DNA of 64,000 bases from Lachnospiraceae bacterium UBA1818 (GTDB lineage Bacteria; Bacillota; Clostridia; Lachnospirales; Lachnospiraceae). This document shows positions 9,934 through 19,000 of the stretch, one piece after another. Where the stretch lies: NCBI GenBank assembly GCA_904419285.1, contig CAJFQZ010000017.1, positions 124,082-188,081 of the forward strand, written 5' to 3'. The notes beneath the pieces were generated by a model. The model was given only the letters and a program-made list of their open reading frames with translations, did not search any database and had not been told where the DNA came from. The position numbers and the translations under genes are program-made. The stretch's first letter is position 1. Each line of letters begins with the position of its first letter.

Positions 9934-11298
9934 TCACCTCTCTGTACTTTCCCTTGATCGTAAAGAATAAACCATATGGACCCCAAGCCCGATCAGCAGT
10001 CCCGCCAGAGCCGGGCATACCCAGCCGAAGCCCTGCTCCGAAAAGGGAAGGACACCCGACGCGGCCCGTATTACTGTCTCAAGATGCAGGACATCACGCA
10101 GTACCTCCGGAAGAGTCCTCAGGAAGTCAAAGACCGCTCCCGCTGCCGTAAACCCGATCGTCCACCGCAGCACCCTTCTGTCATCCTGGAAGAATCTTCC
10201 GCAGAGGGTGAGCAGGATCAGCACAACAGCCAGCGGATACAGGAACATCAGAACCGGCATGGAAAATGCGATGATCGCATCCAGCCCAAGATTCGCCACC
10301 AGGAACGACAGGACACAGAAGGATACCGCCCAGACGCGGTACGACGGGCCTCCCGGGAAGATCTTCACAAAGGTCTCTCCGCAGCTTGTGATCAGCCCCA
10401 CTGCAGTCTTCAGGCACGCCACTGTGACAGTCGCCGCCAGGATGACCGCGCCGGCGCCGCCGAAATAGTATTCTGCGATCTGCGCGAGTGCTTCCCCTCC
10501 ATTGGACGCTGCCGGGAATACGCCCCGGCTCTGCGCGCCTACAACCGTTACCAGGACATAGATCACCGCCATCAGAAGCGCGCTGAAGGCTCCCGCCTTC
10601 ACTGTATTTGCCGCCACTTCTCCCGGCTCCTTCACCCCCAGGCTCCGGATCACGTCCACCACCACGATCCCGAACGCGAGTCCCGCCAGGACATCCATTG
10701 TATTATATCCTTCCAGCAGCCCCGTGAAAAACGCTGCCTGCTCATAGGCCCCGGAAGCCGAGATCTCCCCGATGTTTCCCATCGGTGACAGGACAGCGCG
10801 TATGACAAGGACTCCCAGAAGACAGAGAAAGAGCGGATTCAGCACTTTCCCCACCCAGGTCAGGATCTCTCCCGGCCGCAGGGAAAAGAAAAGCACCGCC
10901 GCGAAAAACACTGCCGAAAATAGCGCCAGAGCGGCCGTCTGCATCTCTACCGGAAGGATCCGCTCTACTCCCACAGTAAATGAAACAGTAGCGCAGCGCG
11001 GGATCGCAAGGAACGGCCCGATGGCGAGATAAAGCGCACAGGTGAAAAAAAGGCCGTACCGCTTTCCCACACGGCTGCTCAGCTCAAGCAGACTTTCCTC
11101 CCGGCTGATCCCCAGCGCCGCAACACCAAGAAGAGGCAGGCCCACGCCGGTGATAAGAAACCCGGCTGCCGCCTGCCACATATTACTCCCCGCAAGCTGT
11201 CCCATGGATGCCGGGAAGATCAGGTTGCCCGCCCCGAAAAACATGCCGAACAGCATACTTGCCACAAATATAAGTTCTCTGAACCTCAGTTTTTTCAT
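9934..11298 (-). CDS. brnQ: Branched-chain amino acid:cation symporter (LIVCS family)
   Basis: A 455-residue integral membrane protein that takes up Leu/Ile/Val with a cation. Its start is typical of the family: MKKLRFRELIFVASMLFGMFFGAGNLIFP, whose GAGNLIFP core is the BrnQ hallmark; about twelve hydrophobic segments follow. I chose the ATG at 11298 over the longer frame to 11355 because the extra 19 residues are polar and the family starts here. Its TGA stop (9934-9936) lies inside the RBS of the downstream EndoQ-helicase gene, so translation is likely coupled. No terminator separates it from the upstream two-component system. Confidence 0.92.
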   Translation of the reverse strand: MKKLRFRELIFVASMLFGMFFGAGNLIFPASMGQLAGSNMWQAAAGFLITGVGLPLLGVAALGISREESLLELSSRVGKRYGLFFTCALYLAIGPFLAIPRCATVSFTVGVERILPVEMQTAALALFSAVFFAAVLFFSLRPGEILTWVGKVLNPLFLCLLGVLVIRAVLSPMGNIGEISASGAYEQAAFFTGLLEGYNTMDVLAGLAFGIVVVDVIRSLGVKEPGEVAANTVKAGAFSALLMAVIYVLVTVVGAQSRGVFPAASNGGEALAQIAEYYFGGAGAVILAATVTVACLKTAVGLITSCGETFVKIFPGGPSYRVWAVSFCVLSFLVANLGLDAIIAFSMPVLMFLYPLAVVLILLTLCGRFFQDDRRVLRWTIGFTAAGAVFDFLRTLPEVLRDVLHLETVIRAASGVLPFSEQGFGWVCPALAGLLIGLGVHMVYSLRSRESTER

Positions 11299-11400
11299 CT
11301 TTTTTCCATCCCCTGTCAGTTCTGCTCCGATACGTCGGCAGGTTCCGCCGCCCATATCCGAAGCCGTCTATTGCCATTCTACTACAGGGGAAATCAGGAT

Positions 11401-12663
11401 TCAAGGGGTGGGAAATTCCAGGCACGCCTTGAACTGATCGCAGTCGATCTTGATGTCAAATTCTCCTCCCAGCGCTTTCGCATAAGTGCTCACGATCGCC
11501 AGTCCGAGACCGTTTCCTTCACTGCTCCTGGACTTGTCGCCTCTCGCAAACCGCTCCACAATATCCTCTTTCGTAAAGTCCATATAGTATCCGGCGGTAT
11601 TAGTGATCTCAAGACAGAGCTTCTCCGGCTTTCCCTGTTCTTTCCCTTTCCGGTATGTCTTCACAAACACGCGGGTCCCTTTTGCCGAATATTTAAGCGC
11701 ATTCTCCATCAGATTCTGGACGATCCTGTAGAAATACATATTGTCCGTCTCGACCTCCGTGCTCTCGTCCGTGAGCTGCTCTACAAAGCTCAGCCCGCTC
11801 TCTTTGATCCGGTCGTCCAGATCCGCGAAGATCTGATCGATCAGACGGTTCACCTCAAACTTCTCCACATGGAGCTCCACATTGCCGCTGCTCGCTTTAG
11901 CCAGTGAGAACAGACTGTTGATCATCTCCTTGAGCTTTTCCGCCCGCTCTGAGATAACTTCCACATAATCTTTCACAACATCGCTGAGCTCTTCCTTTTT
12001 GATCAGCTCGATATACCCCACCATGGACGTCAGCGGCGTCTTCAGGTCATGGGACACATTGGTGATCAGGTCCACCCTGAGCTGATCGCTCCGGGACACC
12101 TTTTCCAGACTCTTTCTCTCGATCTCCAGCGCCTCGCTGATCCGCTGCTCGGTCCGCTCTTCCAGATGATCGATGATGAAGTCCAGCTTCTTCTGCCAGA
12201 ACCGATGGGACAGTGCCAGGTACAGCGCCGTCTGAATCAGGACGGTCATCACCGTCAGATATCCGGATGCCGTATACATATATCCCTCGCTGATCATGCT
12301 CAGAAGATACACGCACGCCAGGAAGAGGATCACGCCGCCCGCCTTCAGGATCTTCTTCTCCAGCTGTCTCGATGCCTCTCTCCATTCTTCATAGTAATCT
12401 TCCTGCTCCGGCTGCCATCCGCCGAGTTTTCTGTTCAGGAAATTATTGAAGAAAAGCACGGATCCGCCGCCGAACGAAAGATTTCCGCAAATGAAAAAAA
12501 GAAGACTCGCCTCATCCGAATAATATCCTCTGTATATAATATTTATCAGAAAGAAAAAAAGTCCTCCGGCGATCGCTCCGGCGCCCAGCACCATGATCAG
12601 ATCCCGGTTCCTGGAATTGATCTCTCTCCACTTTTCACTTGTATTTTTCCATCTTGTAGCCAA
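11401..12663 (-). CDS. Sensor histidine kinase, VanS-like
   Basis: 420 residues. The N-terminal half has four hydrophobic segments in two pairs (about 22-75 and 105-150) with little extracytoplasmic sequence, so the signal is probably sensed in the membrane. A coiled stretch leads to the phosphoacceptor H-box NVSHDLKTPLTSMVGY near residue 203, then N-box QNLMENALKYS and G-box GNGLGLAIVSTY. The start appears to be TTG at 12663, with an AAGGTGG RBS nine bases upstream, overlapping the response regulator gene by 29 bases. It ends with VanS/YycG-like features but the stimulus cannot be read from sequence. Pairs with the regulator at 12635-13342. Confidence 0.87.
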   Translation of the reverse strand: MATRWKNTSEKWREINSRNRDLIMVLGAGAIAGGLFFFLINIIYRGYYSDEASLLFFICGNLSFGGGSVLFFNNFLNRKLGGWQPEQEDYYEEWREASRQLEKKILKAGGVILFLACVYLLSMISEGYMYTASGYLTVMTVLIQTALYLALSHRFWQKKLDFIIDHLEERTEQRISEALEIERKSLEKVSRSDQLRVDLITNVSHDLKTPLTSMVGYIELIKKEELSDVVKDYVEVISERAEKLKEMINSLFSLAKASSGNVELHVEKFEVNRLIDQIFADLDDRIKESGLSFVEQLTDESTEVETDNMYFYRIVQNLMENALKYSAKGTRVFVKTYRKGKEQGKPEKLCLEITNTAGYYMDFTKEDIVERFARGDKSRSSEGNGLGLAIVSTYAKALGGEFDIKIDCDQFKACLEFPTP

Positions 12664-13342
12664 TTCCCCACACCACCTTTACATATCTTGGTTTCTTTGT
12701 ATCAATCTCGATTTTTTCCCGGATGTGCCTGATGTGCACCATCACCGTGTTCTCCACTGCGAAATTCGCCGATTCCTCCCAGACATTTTCATAGATCTGC
12801 TCCGCGGAAAACACCTGCCCCGGATGCTCCATGAGAAGCTCGAGGATCTTATACTCTGTCGCAGTCAGGTGCACCTCCTCTCCCTCGACAATGACAATCC
12901 TCTGCTTCTTATCCAGCACAAGTCCCCCATTGACGATCCGGTCTTCATCTGCCTTCGGCGCCGCGCCGCCCCAGGCATGGTATCTTCGCAGATGAGCCTT
13001 CACCCGCGCGATCAGCTCCGACGCATTGTAGGGCTTCTCCACATAATCATCCGCCCCGAGAATGAGCCCTGATACCTTATCGCTCTCCTCAGTCTTCGCC
13101 GAGAGAATGATCACCGGTATCCGGTACTGCTCCCTTAGCTTCATCAGCGCCGACAGTCCGTTCATCTTCGGCATCATCACATCCAGGAGGATAAGGTCGA
13201 TCTTCTCCCTCTCCAGCGCGTCAAGCGCCTCCATCCCATCATACGCCTTCACTACTTGATAGCCTTCATATTTCAGCAGTTCGCTGATCGAGTAGACGAT
13301 CTCTCTGCTGTCGTCCACCACAAGGATCGTTTCTCTGTCCAT
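12635..13342 (-). CDS. OmpR/PhoB-family response regulator, VanR-like
   Basis: 235 residues from the ATG at 13342 (GGGGGGCAGCTT precedes it; the frame is open a further 23 codons, which look non-coding). Receiver domain: acidic pair in VVDDS, phosphoacceptor Asp in LLDVMMPKMNG, conserved Lys in YVEKPYNASELIARV. A C-terminal winged helix follows (LTATEYKILELLMEHPGQVFSAEQIYENVW). Forms an overlapping two-gene unit with the kinase downstream. Targets are unknown; brnQ lies just after the pair. Confidence 0.92.
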   Translation of the reverse strand: MDRETILVVDDSREIVYSISELLKYEGYQVVKAYDGMEALDALEREKIDLILLDVMMPKMNGLSALMKLREQYRIPVIILSAKTEESDKVSGLILGADDYVEKPYNASELIARVKAHLRRYHAWGGAAPKADEDRIVNGGLVLDKKQRIVIVEGEEVHLTATEYKILELLMEHPGQVFSAEQIYENVWEESANFAVENTVMVHIRHIREKIEIDTKKPRYVKVVWGIGYKMEKYK

Positions 13343-13409
13343 AAGCTGCCCCCCCTGTTCCTGCCTGTATTTCAGCCCTTGCGGCTGCTGTCTTTTGTTC
13401 ATATATACC

Positions 13410-13438
13410 ATAGTAAATGCGAATTAAAAAAACCTCAA
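13410..13438 (-). promoter_or_regulatory. Sigma-A-type promoter for the two-component genes
   Basis: On the minus strand, TTGAGG (-35) and TACTAT (-10) are separated by 17 bases, about 70 bases upstream of the response regulator start. Read by eye only. Confidence 0.5.
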
Positions 13439-13525
13439 TGTAAATCTTAAAAATTTCTTATCATATGGGTTGCCGTTCCCCGTACCCATGGATAGGAAAA
13501 TGCAGCGTCATAGCTGAACCAGTTA

Positions 13526-13554
13526 AACGAAAACACCGCGGAACCTCCGCGGTG
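13526..13554 (-). terminator. Rho-independent terminator of thiT
   Basis: CACCGCGGA / TCCGCGGTG hairpin followed on the minus strand by TTTTCG and further T's, 25 bases after the thiT stop. Confidence 0.8.
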
Positions 13555-13578
13555 CATTCATATATACGATACCATATT

Positions 13579-14244
13579 TTACTCCAGCGCTGTCTGCTTC
13601 ACTCTGTTCAGCCCTTTCGACACTGCCGGGATCGAGATAACGATGACCGTGATCACCGCCTCCACAAGCAGGTAGCTGTAGTTGTACAGGATCGGGTAAA
13701 GGCTTCTCAAGGACTGCGGGAAATTATCCGGCATGTAGTCCATCCAGTACAGGTAGCCTCCCAGCGCATGGAACGCGCCCCTCGCAATCACTGCCGCAAT
13801 ATATCCTTTCACCAGGCCGTGTTTACTCTTCGCGAAGAATCCTGCGGTCCCCAGCGCTGCAAATGTCAGGATGTAGTCGCAGCACACCTGGAAGAAGGAA
13901 AGCACGTACGGCTCCTGAAGGAACTGAAGGATCCCGTATGCAAGCCCTACGAGCACTCCTGTCTTCGGTCCGTACCAGTTTGCCGCCAGCACGATGAAGA
14001 GCATGCTGCAGAGCGTCACGCTGCCGCCCCACGGCATCTCAAAAATCTTCAGATAAGATGTGACAAATGCCAGCGCCATCGTCACTGCGCAGAATACCAG
14101 CTGCTTCGTCCCCATCCTCTTTTTCTCCGACACCTTGCCGGCAAATGCGATCGCCGCCACAAAAAGCAGGATTCCTGCGATGATGCATACCGCGTATCCC
14201 GCCGTCGTGAGTCCGCCGTCGGCTGTAACAAGAAAATCAAACAT
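13579..14244 (-). CDS. thiT: Thiamine transporter, ECF substrate-binding S component ThiT
   Basis: 221 residues with six predicted membrane helices; brings thiamine into the cell with a shared ECF ATPase/T module that is not in this window. The family signature is seen in the MALAFVTSYLKIFEMPWGGSVTL region and in NWYGPKTGVLVGLAYGILQF; the Trp/Tyr-rich YLYWMDYMP near the end fits the thiamine pocket region. It has an additional N-terminal helix before the KQLVFCAVTMALAF core. The ATG at 14244 has a GGGAGG RBS. A TPP riboswitch and a terminator-like hairpin lie in its leader, which strongly supports the thiamine assignment and predicts repression when TPP is plentiful. Confidence 0.93.
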   Translation of the reverse strand: MFDFLVTADGGLTTAGYAVCIIAGILLFVAAIAFAGKVSEKKRMGTKQLVFCAVTMALAFVTSYLKIFEMPWGGSVTLCSMLFIVLAANWYGPKTGVLVGLAYGILQFLQEPYVLSFFQVCCDYILTFAALGTAGFFAKSKHGLVKGYIAAVIARGAFHALGGYLYWMDYMPDNFPQSLRSLYPILYNYSYLLVEAVITVIVISIPAVSKGLNRVKQTALE

Positions 14245-14287
14245 AAAAAATTCCCTCCCATTCTCAGAATTGAAAACAAGAGGGCAG

Positions 14288-14315
14288 AAAATTCAAGACT
14301 CGCCCGCGAGTCTTG
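14288..14315 (-). terminator. Leader terminator-like hairpin before thiT
   Basis: A perfect 9-bp stem (CAAGACTCG with CGAGTCTTG, 4-base loop) followed on the minus strand by AATTTTC. It lies between the TPP riboswitch and thiT, so it is the likely expression platform. Two other hairpins lie in the same leader: 14386-14414 (11-bp stem TATCAGATAGG/CCTATCTGATA) and a nested one at 14321-14363. Confidence 0.55.
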
Positions 14316-14411
14316 GCGCGGGATTCGGGTCGGCATCAGCCGACATAATACTTCTCCGAATCCCTGCGCATCCTCGCGGAGCGTTTATCAGATAGGGAAT
14401 TTTCCTATCTG

Positions 14412-14499
14412 ATAACGTTTCCCTACGTTGGCATTATCCAAATCAGGTTATGGGTCGAAGTTCTCAACTTCCTCTCAGCCTGTACTGCAAGCTCCCCTT
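14412..14499 (-). ncRNA. TPP riboswitch (THI element)
   Basis: Reading the minus strand from 14499, the conserved TPP aptamer landmarks occur in order: GGGGAGC, then GCTGAGAGG, then ACCCATAACCTGATTTGGA, then TAATGCCAACGTAGGGAAA. These are the pyrimidine- and pyrophosphate-sensing helices of the THI box. It sits about 170 bases upstream of thiT, with alternative hairpins in between. Confidence 0.96.
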
Positions 14500-14533
14500 G
14501 TCATCAATCTTATGTAATTTTATGTCGGATATT

Positions 14534-14562
14534 ATGTTAAACGTGTCGGGCGGAAATGTCAA
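14534..14562 (-). promoter_or_regulatory. Promoter for riboswitch-thiT transcript
   Basis: TTGACA (-35), 17 bases, TAACAT (-10) on the minus strand, placing the transcript start roughly 30 bases before the aptamer. Confidence 0.6.
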
Positions 14563-14589
14563 GCTGTGTATTTCTTCCTGTTCCCTCCG

Positions 14590-15834
14590 TCACCAGTACT
14601 TTCCCTGCTTCCATATCCTTTTTCCCTGCTGGAACAAGGTGAGATATCTGATCTTTCCGCGGATCGTCCCGGCAATCTCTCCCGCACGCTTCACCGGCAT
14701 CTCTGTATATTTCAGAAGCAGACTTTCCGCTTCCTCCGGAAAATCCTTCAGCTTCTCCAGATTCAGCATTGAGCTGTTCTTTACATAGCGGAGCAGATCT
14801 CTCTCCCATCTGCAGAAAGAATTTACTTTCAGTCCCAGCAGATTGGTCTTGGCAAGGCTCTCCTCCCGATCGTAGAGCAGTGAATTTCCTGTATCGAAGA
14901 CCGGTGCCATACCGCAGAAGAAACGCCGCTTAGAATCATAGAGAAAGCCCATATTATTCAGATGCCGGTCCGTATTTGACAGGATAAAATCCGTCATGAT
15001 CGAGTACTCCAGCTGCCGGCGGACTCTTTCTTCCTCCATCCCCGACTGGACCGCCCTGGAGATCAATGCCTCATACAGGGAACTCTCATTCGGTATTTTA
15101 TAATCCAGCAGGAGCTGGTAAGCTGAAACGAATTCCCTCTCTTCTGATGTAAACATCGGGCTTAGGGAACACGGATATTCCGTTCCCCTGATCTTCCTGT
15201 ACTCAATTCTGTACGGAACATAATGATCCCACGAAAGCCTCTCATGCAGCCTGACAGCGATCAGTTCGTTCACCGACTGCTGTCCATAATACTCGGAAGT
15301 CACTTTCAGCAGGCAGCGGGCCCCCTCCCGGATGACCCACTTTTTCTTCATGTCTCCATTTACAGAGAAAGACGGTGATAAATTCCCGGGCAGCGCATTC
15401 TTCCTTCCGGTTTCTTCCGTATCGGTCAAAAGATTCCCGAGCACATCAGAAAAAATATTTTCATAGAAATTCAGATCTTTCCAGTACAATTTCCGCTCAG
15501 CAGGCTGCATCCAGTAATGGTCCGTAAGACTCAGGCCATATGAGGATAGCATCAGAGACAGATTCGTCTGCATCCCTGCACCAGCCAGAACATGCTGCAG
15601 TCCGATTCTTGAGTCCGGAATTGCACGATTCTCCCACCATTCAGGGAGTCTACTCCCGTCTGCCCCGCAGCCGGCCGGGAGTTCCTCCGGAAGCAGGACT
15701 TCCGCAGCGCGCTTCAGGCGGCCTGTACAGACATCCATCTGAACAATGGCGATTTCTTTATCCTTATGTTTCAGCACATAAAGTTCTGTCCTCTGATCTG
15801 TGTTTTTCCCACTGATAATCCGTCGCTGCATCAT
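14590..15834 (-). CDS. Orphan HipA-like kinase-domain protein
   Basis: 414 residues. The C-terminal half carries HipA-type kinase signatures: a lysine strand (RCLLKVTSE) followed by a conserved Glu (VNELIAVRL), the catalytic loop SNTDRHLNNMGFL, and the metal-binding motif MAPVFDTGNSLLY. HipA proteins phosphorylate glutamyl-tRNA synthetase or other targets in toxin-antitoxin pairs. Here there is no HipB-like DNA-binding partner on either side and the classical STGGAQPK-like glycine loop is not obvious, so activity as a toxin is not implied. The ATG at 15834 has an AAGGAGGAG RBS. Related clostridial proteins are often mislabelled as excisionase. Substrate is unknown. Confidence 0.68.
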   Translation of the reverse strand: MMQRRIISGKNTDQRTELYVLKHKDKEIAIVQMDVCTGRLKRAAEVLLPEELPAGCGADGSRLPEWWENRAIPDSRIGLQHVLAGAGMQTNLSLMLSSYGLSLTDHYWMQPAERKLYWKDLNFYENIFSDVLGNLLTDTEETGRKNALPGNLSPSFSVNGDMKKKWVIREGARCLLKVTSEYYGQQSVNELIAVRLHERLSWDHYVPYRIEYRKIRGTEYPCSLSPMFTSEEREFVSAYQLLLDYKIPNESSLYEALISRAVQSGMEEERVRRQLEYSIMTDFILSNTDRHLNNMGFLYDSKRRFFCGMAPVFDTGNSLLYDREESLAKTNLLGLKVNSFCRWERDLLRYVKNSSMLNLEKLKDFPEEAESLLLKYTEMPVKRAGEIAGTIRGKIRYLTLFQQGKRIWKQGKYW

Positions 15835-15959
15835 GGGCTCTCCTCCTTCGCCGCATCTTTCTCCGTGTTTGTCCTGTATTTTAACATGACGGACAGCGCT
15901 TGTAAATTCGGATTATATGAATGAGGCACGCAGTGTAATATAAGATTTCCCAAAGAAAT

Positions 15960-16003
15960 CGGCAGAACATCTGTCAATTTCGATAGACGTCCTGCCGTTT
16001 TTT
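15960..16003. terminator. Terminator hairpin after the PHP surface protein gene
   Basis: CGGCAG / CTGCCG stem with additional interior pairing; T-run TTTTTT on the plus side and ATTTCTTT on the minus side. On the minus strand it follows the stop at 16035 by about 30 bases. Confidence 0.6.
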
Positions 16004-16034
16004 AATTCCTGTTCCTGCGAGTTTTAATGTCTGT

Positions 16035-19000
16035 TTATCTCCTGCGCTTTCTCACAACGATCACAACAACCGCTGCGCCTGCTGCCAGAACCGCAATCAC
16101 CGCAACCGCGATCCAGATTCCAACCGAAGCGTTATCGCCCGTCTGAGCGGCGCTGCCCGGGTTTTTCACTGCTGATCCGCCCTGCTGCGCACCGTTTCCG
16201 GTCTGACTGCCTCCGGTCTGCGTATTTCCGCCCTGCTGTCCGCTGCCCGGCTGGTCTGTTCCCGGTACATCTGTTCCCGGCTGATCATCGCCCGGCTGGT
16301 CTGTTCCCGGCTCATCTGTTCCCGGCTGATCGCCGCCCGGCGCCGGTTCTTCTCCTGAGATTTCTGTGCAGGATGCACTGATCTCAATCTTTCCTGTTAC
16401 AGCCTCACCTGGGATCGTCAGCTCGCCAGTCTGCGCGTCATACGTGTAATCCCCGGCGTTCAGCTCCTGTCCTGCGACTGTCACTGTGATCTGCTCCGGA
16501 AGCTGATATCCGTCTGCTGCCACAATCTTTCCTGTATAGTCCTGGCCTTCTGCGGCAGTTTCCGCACCTTCAAAGCTTCCGCTGGCAACTGCTACTGTCA
16601 CCTCATAAGTCTCCGGTGCCGGCTCTTCTCCCGGCTCCGCCGGCAGGATCTCGGACCTGTCGCGGACTCTCAGGCGGTTGCCCTCTGCGTCATGGGAGAC
16701 GAATCCCACCGCGCTGATGTAAGCGCCCTCTGCCACGAAGTCTTCCAGTGCCCGGGATGTCTCGTCTGAGTATCCGATATATCCGTCGATGAATACACGG
16801 CAGCTCTCGCCGCTCTCATCCTGTACGGTGATGCTCTCTACGATTCCGCCTGCAAGGGTATAGTCAATGACTTCGCCCTCCACGCGGACCAGCTTTCCGA
16901 AGTTCGTCTCGTAATCGTTGGCTTCTTTTGTAGTCACATCTGTGATCACCACGTCTTTGCTTCCCTCCAGCACCGTCACGGTGATGGCTGACAGCTGTTT
17001 GTCGCCGATATACTCGCTGACAGAGCCTGTCACCTGGACCTGATCGCCCCGGCGGATATTGCTGTCGTCAATCGGGAATACGTTGATTCCGTTGCCCTCA
17101 TCGTCCTGGATGTAGATTGTGTTGAAGAATGCGTTTCCGCTCTCGGCAGAAGAATGCGTTTCCGCTCTCGGCAGTTCCGTTTGCCACGGTTCCGATCACG
17201 GTGAACACCTCTCCATCCTCACCCGCGCGCGCCTCCTGGATCGTGCTGATCTCCGGCTCGACTTTCACGTCGCTCAGCAGGTTCTGCGCCATGATTCCGT
17301 TCGCATAGGATACCTGGTCCTCTGCGGATACTTCGAAGTTGGAGCAGAATACAGTACCGCACGCATAGACGCGTCCGCTTCCCACAGCCTCTGTCGCCAT
17401 GGATACGACCTCGCCCTTCGGCACCACTGCTGTCGCCTCATCGTACGGAGCGCTGTAGCTTAATACCGGCTTGTCATGTCCCTGTGTCGGAGCCTTGCTG
17501 TTGATGGAATAGGTTGTGTCATGCCCGTAGACAATGGCCTCACCCTCGCCCACGCTGACAGAGCATCCTGAGTAGGAGCTGTAGGTAAGTCCGGATTCCG
17601 CAACGCCTTCCAGAATACTCTGGACCGCCGGATCCGTGCTTTCATAGTTAAAATCATCGAAGTACAGTCTGTATGGCTGTCCGCCGTTCTCATCCTGATC
17701 GATCAGCTCATCGTCATTGATCCGCATGGTAGAGCCGATACCGCTCAGCAGATTATTTGCCTGCTCATAGGATGTGTACGGCAGTCCGCTGTTCGCATCT
17801 TGATAATCTGCCAGTCCGCAGACGACCACGGTCCCGCCGTTGTTGACATAATCGCTGACTGTCTGGATAAAGCTGTCCTCGAATACGCTTGGCTGAGCGT
17901 CTCCGGTGTAATCGCTTGTGTATTTCAGCGGAGCGGAGATCACAAAGAGCGCCACATCCTGCAGCATCTCCGGCGTCACTTCCTCGCCCGGCTGTACGAT
18001 CTTCACCTGGATATTGTCCGAGGTTCCCATGTTAATAAAGTTGGTCATATTGCCGGAATAGTATCCGTTTACATAGTCATTGTAATGTGTGCCGTCCACA
18101 AGGACTTTTGTCGCGATGGACGGATCTGACACGCTCAGCTTGAGCACGTCTGTAAATGTATACTCTTCCCCGCCGATCACTGCTCTCAGCTCGGCGTTGA
18201 TATTGAAGCCGCCTGCCTGGTCCGCCGTGTACGGGAAGGAATACTCGAAGGAGTCTCTTGCACCGATCACGCCGCCGTCGCCGATCTGCGACACGTCAGC
18301 TGTGTGGAACGGTTCTGCCTGTCCCTCGATCGTGTAAGTCAGCGACGTCACTGTCATTTCTTCACTTAAGTTGTTGAAGATCTGACTGGAAATGTTGATT
18401 TCGTCTCCCCTGATCGGCATCGCCACATCGCTGGATGTATTGGAAATGCCCGCGTTCACGCTCTCGCCGGTCCATACCGGAGCCGTCACCGCGATCTGCT
18501 TGTCCGCCTGGGTGATGCGCAGATAGTAGTAGCCGTATCCTGTGGAAAGATTGTCAAACTCTACTGTCGCGCTTCCGCCTGTAAATGTCTTCTCTGCCAG
18601 CGTCTGTCCGCCGTTTACGATAACTTCTACCTTTGTCTCTCCCGATGTATCTGTGGGGTCTGAGATATCTGCTGTGATATGGATGGACTCCTGCTCATCA
18701 AGGATGGATCCCATGGCATTGCCGTTCAGCTCATACAGGATGGACAGATCGTTGTCCTCTGTAGCATAGACGCGGTAATTCTTCATTGCGTCGTAGATAG
18801 AGTTCTCCGTCAGCCCGTCTGCGAGCACCACGCTTCTCGCCGTATTGGAATCGCCCCAGTTTCCTTTGTGGTTGTCCTGGTTGTTGGTAGGAGCTACATG
18901 CCAGCCCTTGTCCAGCGCTCTCGTATAGTAGCTGTAGGACGGGAAGTATCCGGAGCTTCCGATGGCTCCCTCGCCGTTTCCTACCTCGATCAGTGTGATC

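Noticed and set aside
14590-15834. A HipBA toxin-antitoxin system
   Set aside because: No HipB-like gene on either side; only the kinase-like protein is present.
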